Assembly (NCBI GenBank): GCA_021787505.1
Contig: JAJYLU010000172.1
Coordinates: 1 to 5,330 of the forward strand
Length of the DNA stretch: 5,330 bases
From: Nitrospirota bacterium
GTDB lineage: Bacteria > Nitrospirota > Thermodesulfovibrionia > Thermodesulfovibrionales > UBA6898
Direction of reading: 5' to 3'
The position numbers and the translations under genes are program-made. Positions 1 through 4,735 of the stretch are shown here, piece after piece; the stretch's first letter is position 1; the number at the start of each line of letters is the position of its first letter. The notes below the pieces were generated by a model. The model saw nothing but the letters and a program-made list of their open reading frames with translations. It had not been told where the DNA came from and did no database searches.

Positions 1-189
1 CCTCTTCCATCTTTCGCCCCTGAGGCTCTTGGCCGACTGCTCTCCGAGCACCCACCTGAAGGCGTCGACGATGTTCGACTTGCCGCAGCCGTTGGGTCCT
101 ACGATGCCGGTGATGCCGGGATGTAGGGCAAAAGTGGTCTTGTCGGCGAACGACTTGAATCCTATGAGTTCGAGTTTTTCGATGCGCAT
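1..189 (-). CDS. smc: Chromosome segregation ATPase SMC, N-terminal fragment (cut by window edge)
   Basis: This is the first 63 codons of SMC, the coiled-coil ATPase that works with ScpA and ScpB to compact and resolve the chromosome. The N-terminus [20 protein letters not shown] and the Walker A loop GPNGCGKS (residues 31-38) are seen directly, followed by the family segment [15 protein letters not shown] (44-58). After LRG the frame reads ERWKR, whereas SMC proteins normally continue with a Gly/Glu-Lys-Met-Glu-Asp/Glu pattern. Adding one A to the AAA run (minus strand, plus positions 12-14) would give LRGEKMEE, so a one-base deletion or sequencing error is likely there. The ATG at 187-189 is the family start, although no good Shine-Dalgarno precedes it. 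The gene is divergent from the plus-strand gene at 527. The rest of the protein (about 1,100 residues in the family) lies outside the window. Confidence 0.93.
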   Translation of the reverse strand, partial: MRIEKLELIGFKSFADKTTFALHPGITGIVGPNGCGKSNIVDAFRWVLGEQSAKSLRGERWKR

Positions 190-229
190 TATTTACAAGG
201 GGATGAGCTACCCGTTTCTTAAGTGAATT

Positions 230-259
230 AGTATACCCTAACGCCAAAAATACTGACAA
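230..259 (-). promoter_or_regulatory. Sigma70-type promoter for smc
   Basis: On the minus strand a -35 hexamer TTGTCA (259-254) and a -10 hexamer TATACT (235-230) are separated by 18 bases, both one mismatch from consensus. The predicted start is near 223, which gives a leader of about 35 bases before the smc ATG at 189. The call rests on motif match and position only. Confidence 0.6.
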
Positions 260-263
260 GCGA

Positions 264-336
264 TTTCAAGGGCTAAAAATAAACTCTCCCTTGACAAAGG
301 ATTATCTTCTTTTTCAAGGGGACGGATCTGAAAAAG
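264..336. repeat. Alternating inverted repeats in the smc/527 divergent intergenic region
   Basis: The 7-mer TCAAGGG occurs at 266-272 and 314-320, and its reverse complement CCCTTGA lies between them at 288-294, so the middle copy can pair with either neighbour. A second perfect inverted repeat, CTTTTTCA (309-316) and TGAAAAAG (329-336), has a 12-base loop. No open reading frame of any quality covers this stretch. It looks like a REP-type intergenic element or its remains, but no second copy exists in the window to prove that. Confidence 0.4.
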
Positions 337-368
337 GGTCTGACGGGGATTCCGGCCAAATGCCTGCC

Positions 369-402
369 AGGGCGCCCGTGTTGCGCCCTCAACCCGCGGG
401 TT
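369..402. other. Two adjacent GC-rich hairpins, function unknown
   Basis: AGGGCGC (369-375) pairs perfectly with GCGCCCT (383-389) around a 7-base loop. One base later a perfect 12-base palindrome AACCCGCGGGTT occupies 391-402. Neither strand has a proper U-run after the stems, so these are not convincing intrinsic terminators. They sit midway between the smc promoter and the promoter at 491. Apart from these, the repeats and the two promoters, I see nothing gene-like in 190-526. Confidence 0.4.
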
Positions 403-490
403 CTCATATTATTCCGCTGATCACCATTTCTTGAGCCTTAAGTTCGATCCCCTGATTTCCGATATAGATTCAAGCAAAGGCACCCCGGAC

Positions 491-520
491 TGGACAATAA
501 TCCCTCAAAATTGCTATGTT
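491..520 (+). promoter_or_regulatory. Promoter for the gene at 527
   Basis: TGGACA (491-496) and TATGTT (515-520) are separated by 18 bases, and TGC directly before the -10 gives an extended -10 element. The expected start falls about 6-7 bases after 520, essentially on the GTG at 527. The message would therefore be leaderless or nearly so, in line with the missing Shine-Dalgarno. Confidence 0.5.
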
Positions 521-526
521 TAAGTA

Positions 527-982
527 GTGGAACGATCTGCCGAAGTTGCCTTCCCTGTCGGGGATAGATCAAAGAGGGAGCCGGTGAAAGTTGTCATCCG
601 ATATGCCGATGGCAGGCTCATGAAGGGCTATACAGACGGCTTCCTTCCCGAAAAGGATATGTTTCATGTTCGGCCGGTTGACTCTGCGCTTGAGGAAAGA
701 GGGGTCGAGGTTTCCGTGAAGGAACTCAAGGCCGTGTTCCTGGTGAAGGATTTCCTGGGAAGCCCGGCGTACCGCGAGAAAAAACATTTTAGCGAACCCC
801 AGCAACCTCCCGGACGGAAAGTGGAGGTGACATTCATGGATGATAATGAAGTATTGGTCGGGTCAACCATGGATTACGATCCTCGGCACCCGGGGTTTTT
901 CGTCACCCCCGCAGACCCGCAGTCCAACAATTTGAGGGTATTTGTTGTGGCCGCATCCATGAGCAAATTCCGGTTTCTTTAG
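527..982 (+). CDS. Two-repeat beta-rich protein, DUF6982-like, function unknown
   Basis: This 151-residue soluble protein has no signal peptide or membrane segment. It holds two similar units. Unit one (about 20-75) begins VKVVIRYADGRLMKGYTDGF and ends KAVFLVKDF. Unit two (about 97-151) begins GRKVEVTFMDDNEVLVGST and ends RVFVVAASMSKFRFL. The pattern of a 'K-V-x-V-x-F/Y-x-D-G/N-x' strand followed by Gly-Tyr or Gly-Ser and a Phe-rich strand matches, from memory, the DUF6982 family. That family is common in Nitrospirota and deltaproteobacterial lineages and has no settled role, although ligand or RNA binding by small beta-barrels is conceivable. The start is uncertain. GTG 527 has no ribosome site but suits a leaderless message, while GTG 584 (codon 20) is preceded by an AGAGGGAG tract and sits exactly at the first unit. 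Confidence 0.8.
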   Translation: MERSAEVAFPVGDRSKREPVKVVIRYADGRLMKGYTDGFLPEKDMFHVRPVDSALEERGVEVSVKELKAVFLVKDFLGSPAYREKKHFSEPQQPPGRKVEVTFMDDNEVLVGSTMDYDPRHPGFFVTPADPQSNNLRVFVVAASMSKFRFL

Positions 983-1077
983 ACGCATTTTCAAAATCCT
1001 GTCCCGCGCCGTATCTTAGGCGCGCTGGAAAGATCCAAATCGGAATTCCCCGATAAATCATTCACTTTAGTTCTTCT

Positions 1078-1093
1078 GGTAATTGAAATTACC
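1078..1093. promoter_or_regulatory. Perfect 16-bp palindrome, candidate operator
   Basis: GGTAATT (1078-1084) and AATTACC (1087-1093) are perfect inverted arms around GA. The element ends three bases before the TTGACA at 1097. A symmetric AT-rich site just upstream of a -35 is a typical place for a dimeric activator or repressor. The regulator cannot be named from the sequence. Confidence 0.5.
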
Positions 1094-1096
1094 TAA

Positions 1097-1126
1097 TTGA
1101 CATCGGTGCGCCGACAGGAGTAAGGT
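1097..1126 (+). promoter_or_regulatory. Promoter for the structured RNA / CBS unit
   Basis: A perfect -35 TTGACA (1097-1102) is followed after 18 bases by TAAGGT (1121-1126), which keeps the T, A and final T of a -10 hexamer. The predicted start is near 1133, just before the first strong hairpin at 1143. The weak -10 beside the palindrome would suit an activated promoter. A -10 further downstream would not fit this -35. Confidence 0.4.
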
Positions 1127-1132
1127 TAAATT

Positions 1133-1332
1133 AAGTATAGGGCCGGACCCCCGACCAGTCGTGGGTCCGGGAACAAGGAATGATAGACAGGGTGGAAAGA
1201 GGCAAATGCCCACCCGAAGGGCAGGACCGGACGCGCAACACCTCCTTGGGAGGGGAGGTCAAAGGCCGAACCGGAAACTGCATGACTAATGGCCCGGACT
1301 GCGGTGATACCTCCGCAGTTCGGCTTTTTTTT
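1133..1332 (+). ncRNA. Structured leader RNA or small RNA upstream of the CBS gene, class not recognised
   Basis: About 200 bases contain nested perfect helices and no plausible reading frame. Hairpin one: CCGGACCC (1143-1150) pairs with GGGTCCGG (1163-1170), with an inner CGAC/GTCG. Hairpin two: GGGTG (1190-1194) pairs with CACCC (1211-1215), then a GAAAGA asymmetric loop, then GGC/GCC closing an AAAT loop. A third domain is closed by GCAG and CCGG (1221-1224, 1227-1230) pairing with CCGG and CTGC (1271-1274, 1278-1281) around a GA/AAA internal loop. It encloses ACCTCC/GGAGGT (1240-1245, 1254-1259). The region ends in the terminator at 1294-1332, and the CBS gene starts 38 bases later. This layout of aptamer-like domains followed by an expression platform fits a riboswitch or attenuator. 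A separate small RNA is equally possible. Both ends are inferred. Confidence 0.55.
1294..1332 (+). terminator. Strong intrinsic terminator ahead of the CBS gene
   Basis: An 11-bp stem with one G-U pair forms between 1294-1304 and 1313-1323. It has an 8-base loop, then one C and eight T residues (1325-1332). The 3' arm GCAGTTCGGC (1315-1324) is also complementary to GCCGAA (1265-1270) plus CTGC (1278-1281) upstream. An antiterminator helix of 6 + 4 bp with a 7-base bulge is therefore available. This supports conditional termination before the CBS gene. Confidence 0.85.
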
Positions 1333-1370
1333 CCGGGATAAACCCCTAACGCAGAAGGGAGAACGATACA

Positions 1371-1847
1371 ATGATAACAGTCAGGAAGATCCTTGGGACA
1401 AAGGGCGGCAGTGTATGGTCAGTCGGGCCGCAGACGACCGCATACGAGGCGCTGCAATTGATGGCCGAAAGGGACGTGGGTGCGCTGCTCGTGATGGACT
1501 GCGACAATGTCGTCGGCATCTTTTCGGAACGGGATTACGCCAGGAAAGTTATCCTGAAAGGAAAGTCATCCAAAAGTACATTTGTGGCGGAGTTGATGAG
1601 CGCGCCGGTCTTCTACATCGAGCCGGACAAGACGATCGAGGATTGCATGGCGCTCATGACGGCTAAGCGCATGCGGCATCTGCCGGTCATCGAGAAGGGC
1701 GCGTTGATAGGGCTTGTGAGCATCGGTGACGTGGTGAACGCCCTGATCACCGCGCAGAAGGTCACGATCAGGGACCTTGAGAATTATATTACTGGCAACG
1801 AGTATGCGGCTGAAGCCGGGCAGCTGGCAGCGTCCGGCGAGAAGTAG
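1371..1847 (+). CDS. Two-CBS-domain (Bateman module) protein
   Basis: This 158-residue cytoplasmic protein is made almost wholly of a CBS pair. CBS1 (about 10-66) carries VGALLVMDCDNVVGIFSERDYARKV. CBS2 (about 76-131) carries the MSAPVFYIEPDKTIEDCMALM helix region, RMRHLPVIEKGALIGLVSIGD and the following valines. Such stand-alone pairs usually bind an adenosine compound (AMP, ATP, NAD(H) or S-adenosylmethionine) in the cleft and act as energy or redox sensors on a partner protein. The partner and ligand cannot be read here. The C-terminal KVTIRDLENYITG is a common tail in this subgroup. The ATG at 1371 is well placed behind AAGGGAG. The gene lies directly downstream of the structured RNA and terminator, so its expression probably depends on readthrough. 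It converges on the ribosomal operon. Confidence 0.92.
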   Translation: MITVRKILGTKGGSVWSVGPQTTAYEALQLMAERDVGALLVMDCDNVVGIFSERDYARKVILKGKSSKSTFVAELMSAPVFYIEPDKTIEDCMALMTAKRMRHLPVIEKGALIGLVSIGDVVNALITAQKVTIRDLENYITGNEYAAEAGQLAASGEK

Positions 1848-1857
1848 AACAAATAAT

Positions 1858-1927
1858 CCCGGAAAATGCAGCGGGAACCGCTGACCTTCGCTCGGGAGGC
1901 GCGCTCTTCCAACTGCCCGATTTGGGA
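1858..1927 (-). pseudogene. Decayed tRNA-like sequence
   Basis: On the minus strand CAGTTGGAAGAGCGC (1915-1901) matches the D-loop and 3' D-stem consensus of bacterial tRNAs. AAGGTCAGCGGTTC (1888-1875) matches the variable loop, T-stem and start of the T-loop, as in many tRNA-Ala genes. The T-arm is AGCGG-TTC-CCGCT, missing about four bases of the normal seven-base T-loop, and the anticodon arm is about three bases short with no good stem. Possible acceptor halves are TCCCAAA (1927-1921) and TTT...GGGA near 1858-1866, pairing only with a bulge. A functional tRNA is unlikely, and a deletion-ridden remnant fits best. On the plus strand the same bases give the perfect hairpin CAGCGG-GAA-CCGCTG after the CBS gene. 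Confidence 0.45.
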
Positions 1928-1959
1928 TACTATCAGGATAACAGGAAGTAAAACGAAAG

Positions 1960-1983
1960 AGGGCCCTTTGCAGGGCCCTTCTT
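1960..1983. terminator. Bidirectional terminator between convergent units
   Basis: AGGGCCC (1960-1966) and GGGCCCT (1973-1979) form a 7-bp GC-rich stem with a 6-base loop. On the plus strand it is followed by TTCTTATTT, serving the CBS gene. On the minus strand it is followed by CTTTCGTTTT, serving the ribosomal operon. Its position between converging genes agrees with a shared terminator. Confidence 0.75.
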
Positions 1984-2034
1984 ATTTACTCACCCGGTGA
2001 GAGATCATCTCTAACGGGGTCTGCATTTCTTTTC

Positions 2035-2050
2035 GGTCCTACCCGGGACC
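2035..2050 (-). other. Compact hairpin after an in-frame UGA, SECIS-like candidate
   Basis: On the minus strand GGTCC (2050-2046) pairs perfectly with GGACC (2039-2035), leaving the six-base loop CGGGTA. The hairpin starts 11 bases after the UGA that ends the microprotein (2064-2062). Its first loop G is 17 bases after that codon, within the spacing I recall for bacterial selenocysteine-insertion elements. An alternative fold pairs CCCG (2056-2053) with CGGG (2045-2042) and exposes AGGTC, like the fdhF loop but closer to the UGA. No U-run follows, so it is not a terminator. Confidence 0.25.
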
Positions 2051-2061
2051 TGCGGGGCCGC

Positions 2062-2151
2062 TCAGGTCGGGACCCCGAGCTTCGGAAAGACAAACAGCTG
2101 GAGAACCAGCCAGACTGCGACTACTCCGAAAACCGCAAGGAGGTCGCTCAC
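2062..2151 (-). CDS. Single-span membrane microprotein coupled to rplQ (29 codons plus UGA)
   Basis: A GTG start at 2151-2149 overlaps the rplQ stop as GTGA, with AAGGAG (2165-2160) eight bases upstream, an excellent translation signal inside the rplQ tail codons. The peptide is MSDLLAVFGVVAVWLVLQ, then LFVFPKLGVPT. One hydrophobic helix (residues 4-22) is followed by a Pro-Lys-Leu-Gly-Val-Pro-Thr end. It would sit in the inner membrane with a very short C-terminal tail. The frame closes at UGA (2064-2062). If that codon were read as selenocysteine, 16 more residues would follow, including one Cys, up to a UAG at 2013-2011. A +1 change would instead give SGPAGPG and stop. I have a vague, unverified memory of similar PKLGVPT-ending small proteins whose next residue is Cys or Sec. 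The function is unknown. Confidence 0.55.
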   Translation of the reverse strand: MSDLLAVFGVVAVWLVLQLFVFPKLGVPT

Positions 2152-2600
2152 GCCTTCGACTCCTTTTTAGCGGCTTTCTTATCTGGCTTCTTTTTCTCGG
2201 CCTTTTCTTCTTTTGCCGCCTTGCCCTTCGCCTGCTTCACAGTCTCATAGTCTATGAATTCAAGAATCGCCATCGGTGCCGAGTCCTTCAGGCGCTGCCT
2301 CGTCTGGACGAGTCTGAGGTAGCCTCCGTTTCTGCCCTGAAAGCGCGGCGCGATGTCGTTGAAAAGTTTCGAGGCAGCGGTCCTGTCGGTGACATACGAC
2401 AGCACCTGGCGTTTCGAATGAAGGTCGCCCTTGATCCCGAAGGTGATCATTCTCTCGGCGATTCGCTTGGCCTCCTTAGCCTTCGGAACGGTCGTCTCGA
2501 TCCTCTGCTGGTCGAACAGGGCGGTCACGATGCCCCTCAAAAGGGCCTTCCTCTGGTTGGCGGGCCTGCCGAATAATCTTCCATCAACTTTATGACGCAT
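2148..2600 (-). CDS. rplQ: 50S ribosomal protein L17 (bL17)
   Basis: L17 is a 50S subunit protein located near the peptide exit tunnel. The 150-residue product starts MRHKVDGRLFGRPANQRKAL and keeps the family core LLRGIVTALF...RIETTVPKAKEAKRIAERMI (21-52) and the NGGYLRLVQTRQRLKDSAPMA segment (91-111). The usual R-T/K-x-x-H-R-K-A-L signature is changed here to RPANQRKAL. The tail from about 121 is a Lys/Ala/Glu-rich low-complexity extension, so the protein is longer than the typical 115-130 residues. The ATG overlaps the end of rpoA by 11 bases, and GGAGG lies 11 bases upstream inside rpoA, which implies translational coupling. It is the last ribosomal protein gene of the operon. Confidence 0.96.
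   Translation of the reverse strand: MRHKVDGRLFGRPANQRKALLRGIVTALFDQQRIETTVPKAKEAKRIAERMITFGIKGDLHSKRQVLSYVTDRTAASKLFNDIAPRFQGRNGGYLRLVQTRQRLKDSAPMAILEFIDYETVKQAKGKAAKEEKAEKKKPDKKAAKKESKA
2160..2165 (-). promoter_or_regulatory. Ribosome binding site that defines the microprotein start
   Basis: AAGGAG on the minus strand lies within the last codons of rplQ, eight bases before the GTG at 2151. Its quality and spacing are the main reason for accepting this very short frame as translated. Confidence 0.55.
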
Positions 2601-3630
2601 TCTGTTTAATACCTCCGGTCTGCACTGCTTCTTTGCTCAGATTGTCGACATCGATCTTCATGCCGAGATGGAGGCCCATCCTGCCGAGTATCTCTTTGAT
2701 CTCGTTCAGCGATTTCCTGCCGAAGTTCTTCGTCTTAAGCATCTCCGGCTCTGTCTTCTGGACCAGTTCGATGATCGTCTTGATATTGGCGTTCTTCAGG
2801 CAGTTATACGACCTGACAGAAAGCTCGAGTTCGTCCACGTTCTTGAAGAGGTTGTCGTTCAGCGAGGCGGGGATCGCCTTCCCTTCCAGGTGCATGACCC
2901 CGGCATCTTCCGAAACAGGCGCCTCTTCGTCTTCATCCTCGAACACGAAAAGGTCCATATGTTCGATGATGATCGATGCTGCCTGCGACACCGCCTTCTC
3001 GGGCGTGACGCTCCCGTCGCTCCAAATCTCCATAATCAGCCTGTCGTAGTCAGTCTCCCTGCCGACCCTTGTCTTTTCGACCCAGAAATTGACCTTTTTG
3101 AGCGGCGCAAACACCGCGTCGACGGCGATCATCCCCACGGGAAGGTCTTCCTTGTTCAGGTCGGATGAGACATACCCCTTGCCCTTCCTGATATAGACTT
3201 CCGCCTCGAACGTAGCCCCCTTGTCAAGCGTCGCAATAGGCAGCTCCGGGTTCAATACCTCAATCGAGGAGTCGACCTGCAGATCGGCACCGGTCACCTG
3301 TCCCGGACCCTTCACATGAAAGGAGCCTATCTTGCTGCCTTCCCCGTAAAACTTCAGTCTCAACTTCTTGAGATTCAGGATTATGTTGATGACGTCTTCC
3401 TTTACGCCATTGATAGTCGAAAACTCATGAAGCGCACCGGACAATTTCACGGCTGTGATCCCGGCGCCCTCAAGGGAAGAGAGCAGCACCCTCCTGAGTG
3501 AATTCCCCATCGTGGTCCCGAACCCTCGCTCCAGCGGCTCCACAATGAGCTTACCATAGGTACTGCTCAGCGTTTCTTCATCAAACCTGATCTTGTCAGG
3601 TAGTTGAAAGCCTTTTTTCTTCAGATTCAT
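2590..3630 (-). CDS. rpoA: DNA-directed RNA polymerase alpha subunit
   Basis: Alpha dimerises to seed assembly of the core RNA polymerase and contacts UP elements and activators through its C-terminal domain. The 346-residue product has the dimerisation motif ERGFGTTMGNSLRRVLLSS (34-52) and the second alpha-NTD insert domain (about 60-180). A very acidic linker, FEDEDEE, precedes an intact alpha-CTD (about 255-325). The CTD has ELSVRSYNCLKNANI, whose Arg273 corresponds to the DNA-contacting Arg265 of Escherichia coli, and FGRKSLNEIKEIL. I chose the ATG at 3630 because GGGAGG ends four bases before it and the protein then starts MNLKKKGFQLP like relatives. An ATG at 3642 and a TTG at 3651 are also in frame. 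The gap after rpsD (3631-3717) holds no gene. Confidence 0.97.
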   Translation of the reverse strand: MNLKKKGFQLPDKIRFDEETLSSTYGKLIVEPLERGFGTTMGNSLRRVLLSSLEGAGITAVKLSGALHEFSTINGVKEDVINIILNLKKLRLKFYGEGSKIGSFHVKGPGQVTGADLQVDSSIEVLNPELPIATLDKGATFEAEVYIRKGKGYVSSDLNKEDLPVGMIAVDAVFAPLKKVNFWVEKTRVGRETDYDRLIMEIWSDGSVTPEKAVSQAASIIIEHMDLFVFEDEDEEAPVSEDAGVMHLEGKAIPASLNDNLFKNVDELELSVRSYNCLKNANIKTIIELVQKTEPEMLKTKNFGRKSLNEIKEILGRMGLHLGMKIDVDNLSKEAVQTGGIKQNAS

Positions 3631-3634
3631 AAGG

Positions 3635-3641
3635 CCTCCCA
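3635..3641 (-). promoter_or_regulatory. Ribosome binding site deciding the rpoA start
   Basis: TGGGAGG on the minus strand ends four bases before ATG 3630. It overlaps the alternative in-frame ATG at 3642-3640, which argues that the shorter protein is the main product. The spacing is on the short side. Confidence 0.5.
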
Positions 3642-3717
3642 TCTGCCTCAAATTTATATTTTTTCTTGTTCACGAAGTTATCAGGGAAATCCCCGACTCC
3701 GGCCCTGCCTTACAGCC

Positions 3718-4344
3718 CTACTTCGAATAAAGTTCGACGATGAGCTGCTCCTGCGCCGTAAGCTGGATGTCTTCCCTCGTCGGCACCTGAAGGACCTTAC
3801 CCTTAAAGTTCTGAAAATCCATCTCCACCCAGGAAGGGAGGCCCCTCTGCTCTGCCCTGGCGATACTGTCCTTTATCATGTCCAGCTCGCGGCTCGGCTG
3901 CCTCACCTCGACCATGTCTCCGGCCCGGACATGATAGGACGGGATGCTGACATCCCTGCCGTTTACAAAAAAATGGCCGTGTCGCACCAGCTGCCTTGCG
4001 CTGTTCCTGTTCGGTGCGAAACCCATCCGGTAGACCACATTGTCCATGCGGGTCTCAAGGAGCTGCAGGAGCACCTCGCCGGTGACCCCTTTCTTACTTT
4101 CCGCTTTTTCGAAATACTTGCGGAATTGTTTTTCGAGCACGCCGTATGAATTTCTCACCTTCTGTTTTTCTCTCAGCTGTACGCCGTAGTCGGACAGCTT
4201 GCCGCGGCGCTGGCCGTGCTGGCCCGGAGGGTACTGCCTCCTCTCGACGGCACACTTTTCGGTAAAGCACCTGTCGCCCTTGAGAAACAGCTTTTCCGTC
4301 TCCCTGCGGCACAATCTGCACTGAGGACCAGTATATCTTGCCAA
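3718..4344 (-). CDS. rpsD: 30S ribosomal protein S4 (uS4), zinc-binding form, TTG start
   Basis: S4 is a primary 16S rRNA binder that starts 30S assembly, and in several bacteria it represses the alpha operon. The 208-residue product begins [12 protein letters not shown] and carries four cysteines, C9-x2-C12-x13-C26-x4-C31, the zinc-knuckle (C+) form. The S4 RNA-binding fold spans about 98-160 with [15 protein letters not shown] and [13 protein letters not shown]. The start codon is TTG (4344-4342), one base after the rpsK stop. It is preceded by AAGGAGG seven bases upstream, inside the last codons of rpsK. No alternative ATG or GTG gives the conserved N-terminus, so TTG is well supported. 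Confidence 0.97.
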   Translation of the reverse strand: MARYTGPQCRLCRRETEKLFLKGDRCFTEKCAVERRQYPPGQHGQRRGKLSDYGVQLREKQKVRNSYGVLEKQFRKYFEKAESKKGVTGEVLLQLLETRMDNVVYRMGFAPNRNSARQLVRHGHFFVNGRDVSIPSYHVRAGDMVEVRQPSRELDMIKDSIARAEQRGLPSWVEMDFQNFKGKVLQVPTREDIQLTAQEQLIVELYSK

Positions 4345-4345
4345 T

Positions 4346-4732
4346 TTACACCCTCCTTCTCTTGGGCGGCCTGCAGCCGTTATGGGGCACCGGCGTCACG
4401 TCCTTGATCAGATTGATATCAAGGCCGGCCGCCTGAAGGGCGCGTATCGCGGATTCCCTTCCCGCTCCGGGTCCCTTCACATAGACATCGACCTGCCTCA
4501 TACCGTAATCGATCGCCTTCTTCGCCGCGGCCTCCGCAGCGATCTGGGCGGCATAAGGGGTGCCTTTCCGCGAACCTTTGAACCCGAGGTTCCCCGCGGA
4601 CGACCAGGTAACTACGCCGCCCGCCGGATCCGTGATCGTTACGATTGTATTGTTAAAGGTGGCCTGAATATAGGCGGCACCGCTCGTCACATGTTTCTTT
4701 TCCCTCTTGACACCCTTTTTCCTCTGGGCCAT
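4346..4732 (-). CDS. rpsK: 30S ribosomal protein S11 (uS11)
   Basis: S11 lies on the 30S platform near the mRNA exit and the E site. The product has 128 residues, the usual length for the family. It shows [20 protein letters not shown] (14-33), the Gly-rich [17 protein letters not shown] (48-63), [15 protein letters not shown] (85-99) and the invariant ending [18 protein letters not shown] (111-128). The ATG lies three bases after the rpsM stop, with AAGGAGG eight bases upstream inside rpsM. Its own last codons carry the ribosome site of rpsD, so the three genes are tightly coupled. Confidence 0.98.
   Translation of the reverse strand: MAQRKKGVKREKKHVTSGAAYIQATFNNTIVTITDPAGGVVTWSSAGNLGFKGSRKGTPYAAQIAAEAAAKKAIDYGMRQVDVYVKGPGAGRESAIRALQAAGLDINLIKDVTPVPHNGCRPPKRRRV
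4352..4358 (-). promoter_or_regulatory. Strong Shine-Dalgarno for the TTG start of rpsD
   Basis: AAGGAGG on the minus strand lies seven bases before TTG 4344 and is embedded in the 3' end of rpsK. The near-perfect anti-16S match probably makes up for the weak start codon. Confidence 0.75.
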
Positions 4733-4735
4733 TCC

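Noticed and set aside
360..434. 24-codon plus-strand frame over the GC-rich hairpins
   Set aside because: It has no ribosome site and no conserved-looking sequence, and the hairpins account for the composition.
986..1058. Terminator after the gene at 527 (GCGCC/GGCGC and ATCGG/CCGAT stems)
   Set aside because: The stems are only five bases and no T-run follows either one.
1190..1260. Cyclic di-GMP (GEMM-I) riboswitch
   Set aside because: GGCAAA, a GAA-containing loop and GGACGC occur in the right order, but the conserved GGGACGCAAAGCC core and the GNRA tetraloop with its receptor are absent.
1126..1371. Minus-strand frame of 81 codons over the structured RNA
   Set aside because: It has no ribosome site and no recognisable protein pattern, and it is explained by the GC-rich helices of the RNA.
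1289..1666. Plus-strand 125-codon frame overlapping the CBS gene
   Set aside because: It runs through the terminator and then out of frame across a clear CBS protein, so it is a shadow frame.
1989..2001. CTCAC-CCG-GTGAG hairpin downstream of the microprotein as a second terminator
   Set aside because: The stem is five bases and the minus-strand tail is TAAATAAG, not a U-run. The stem at 1960-1979 is a far better candidate.
3653..3658. Internal promoter for rpoA (minus-strand TATAAA)
   Set aside because: The -10-like hexamer is good, but no -35 match lies 16-18 bases upstream and AT-rich spacers produce such hexamers often.
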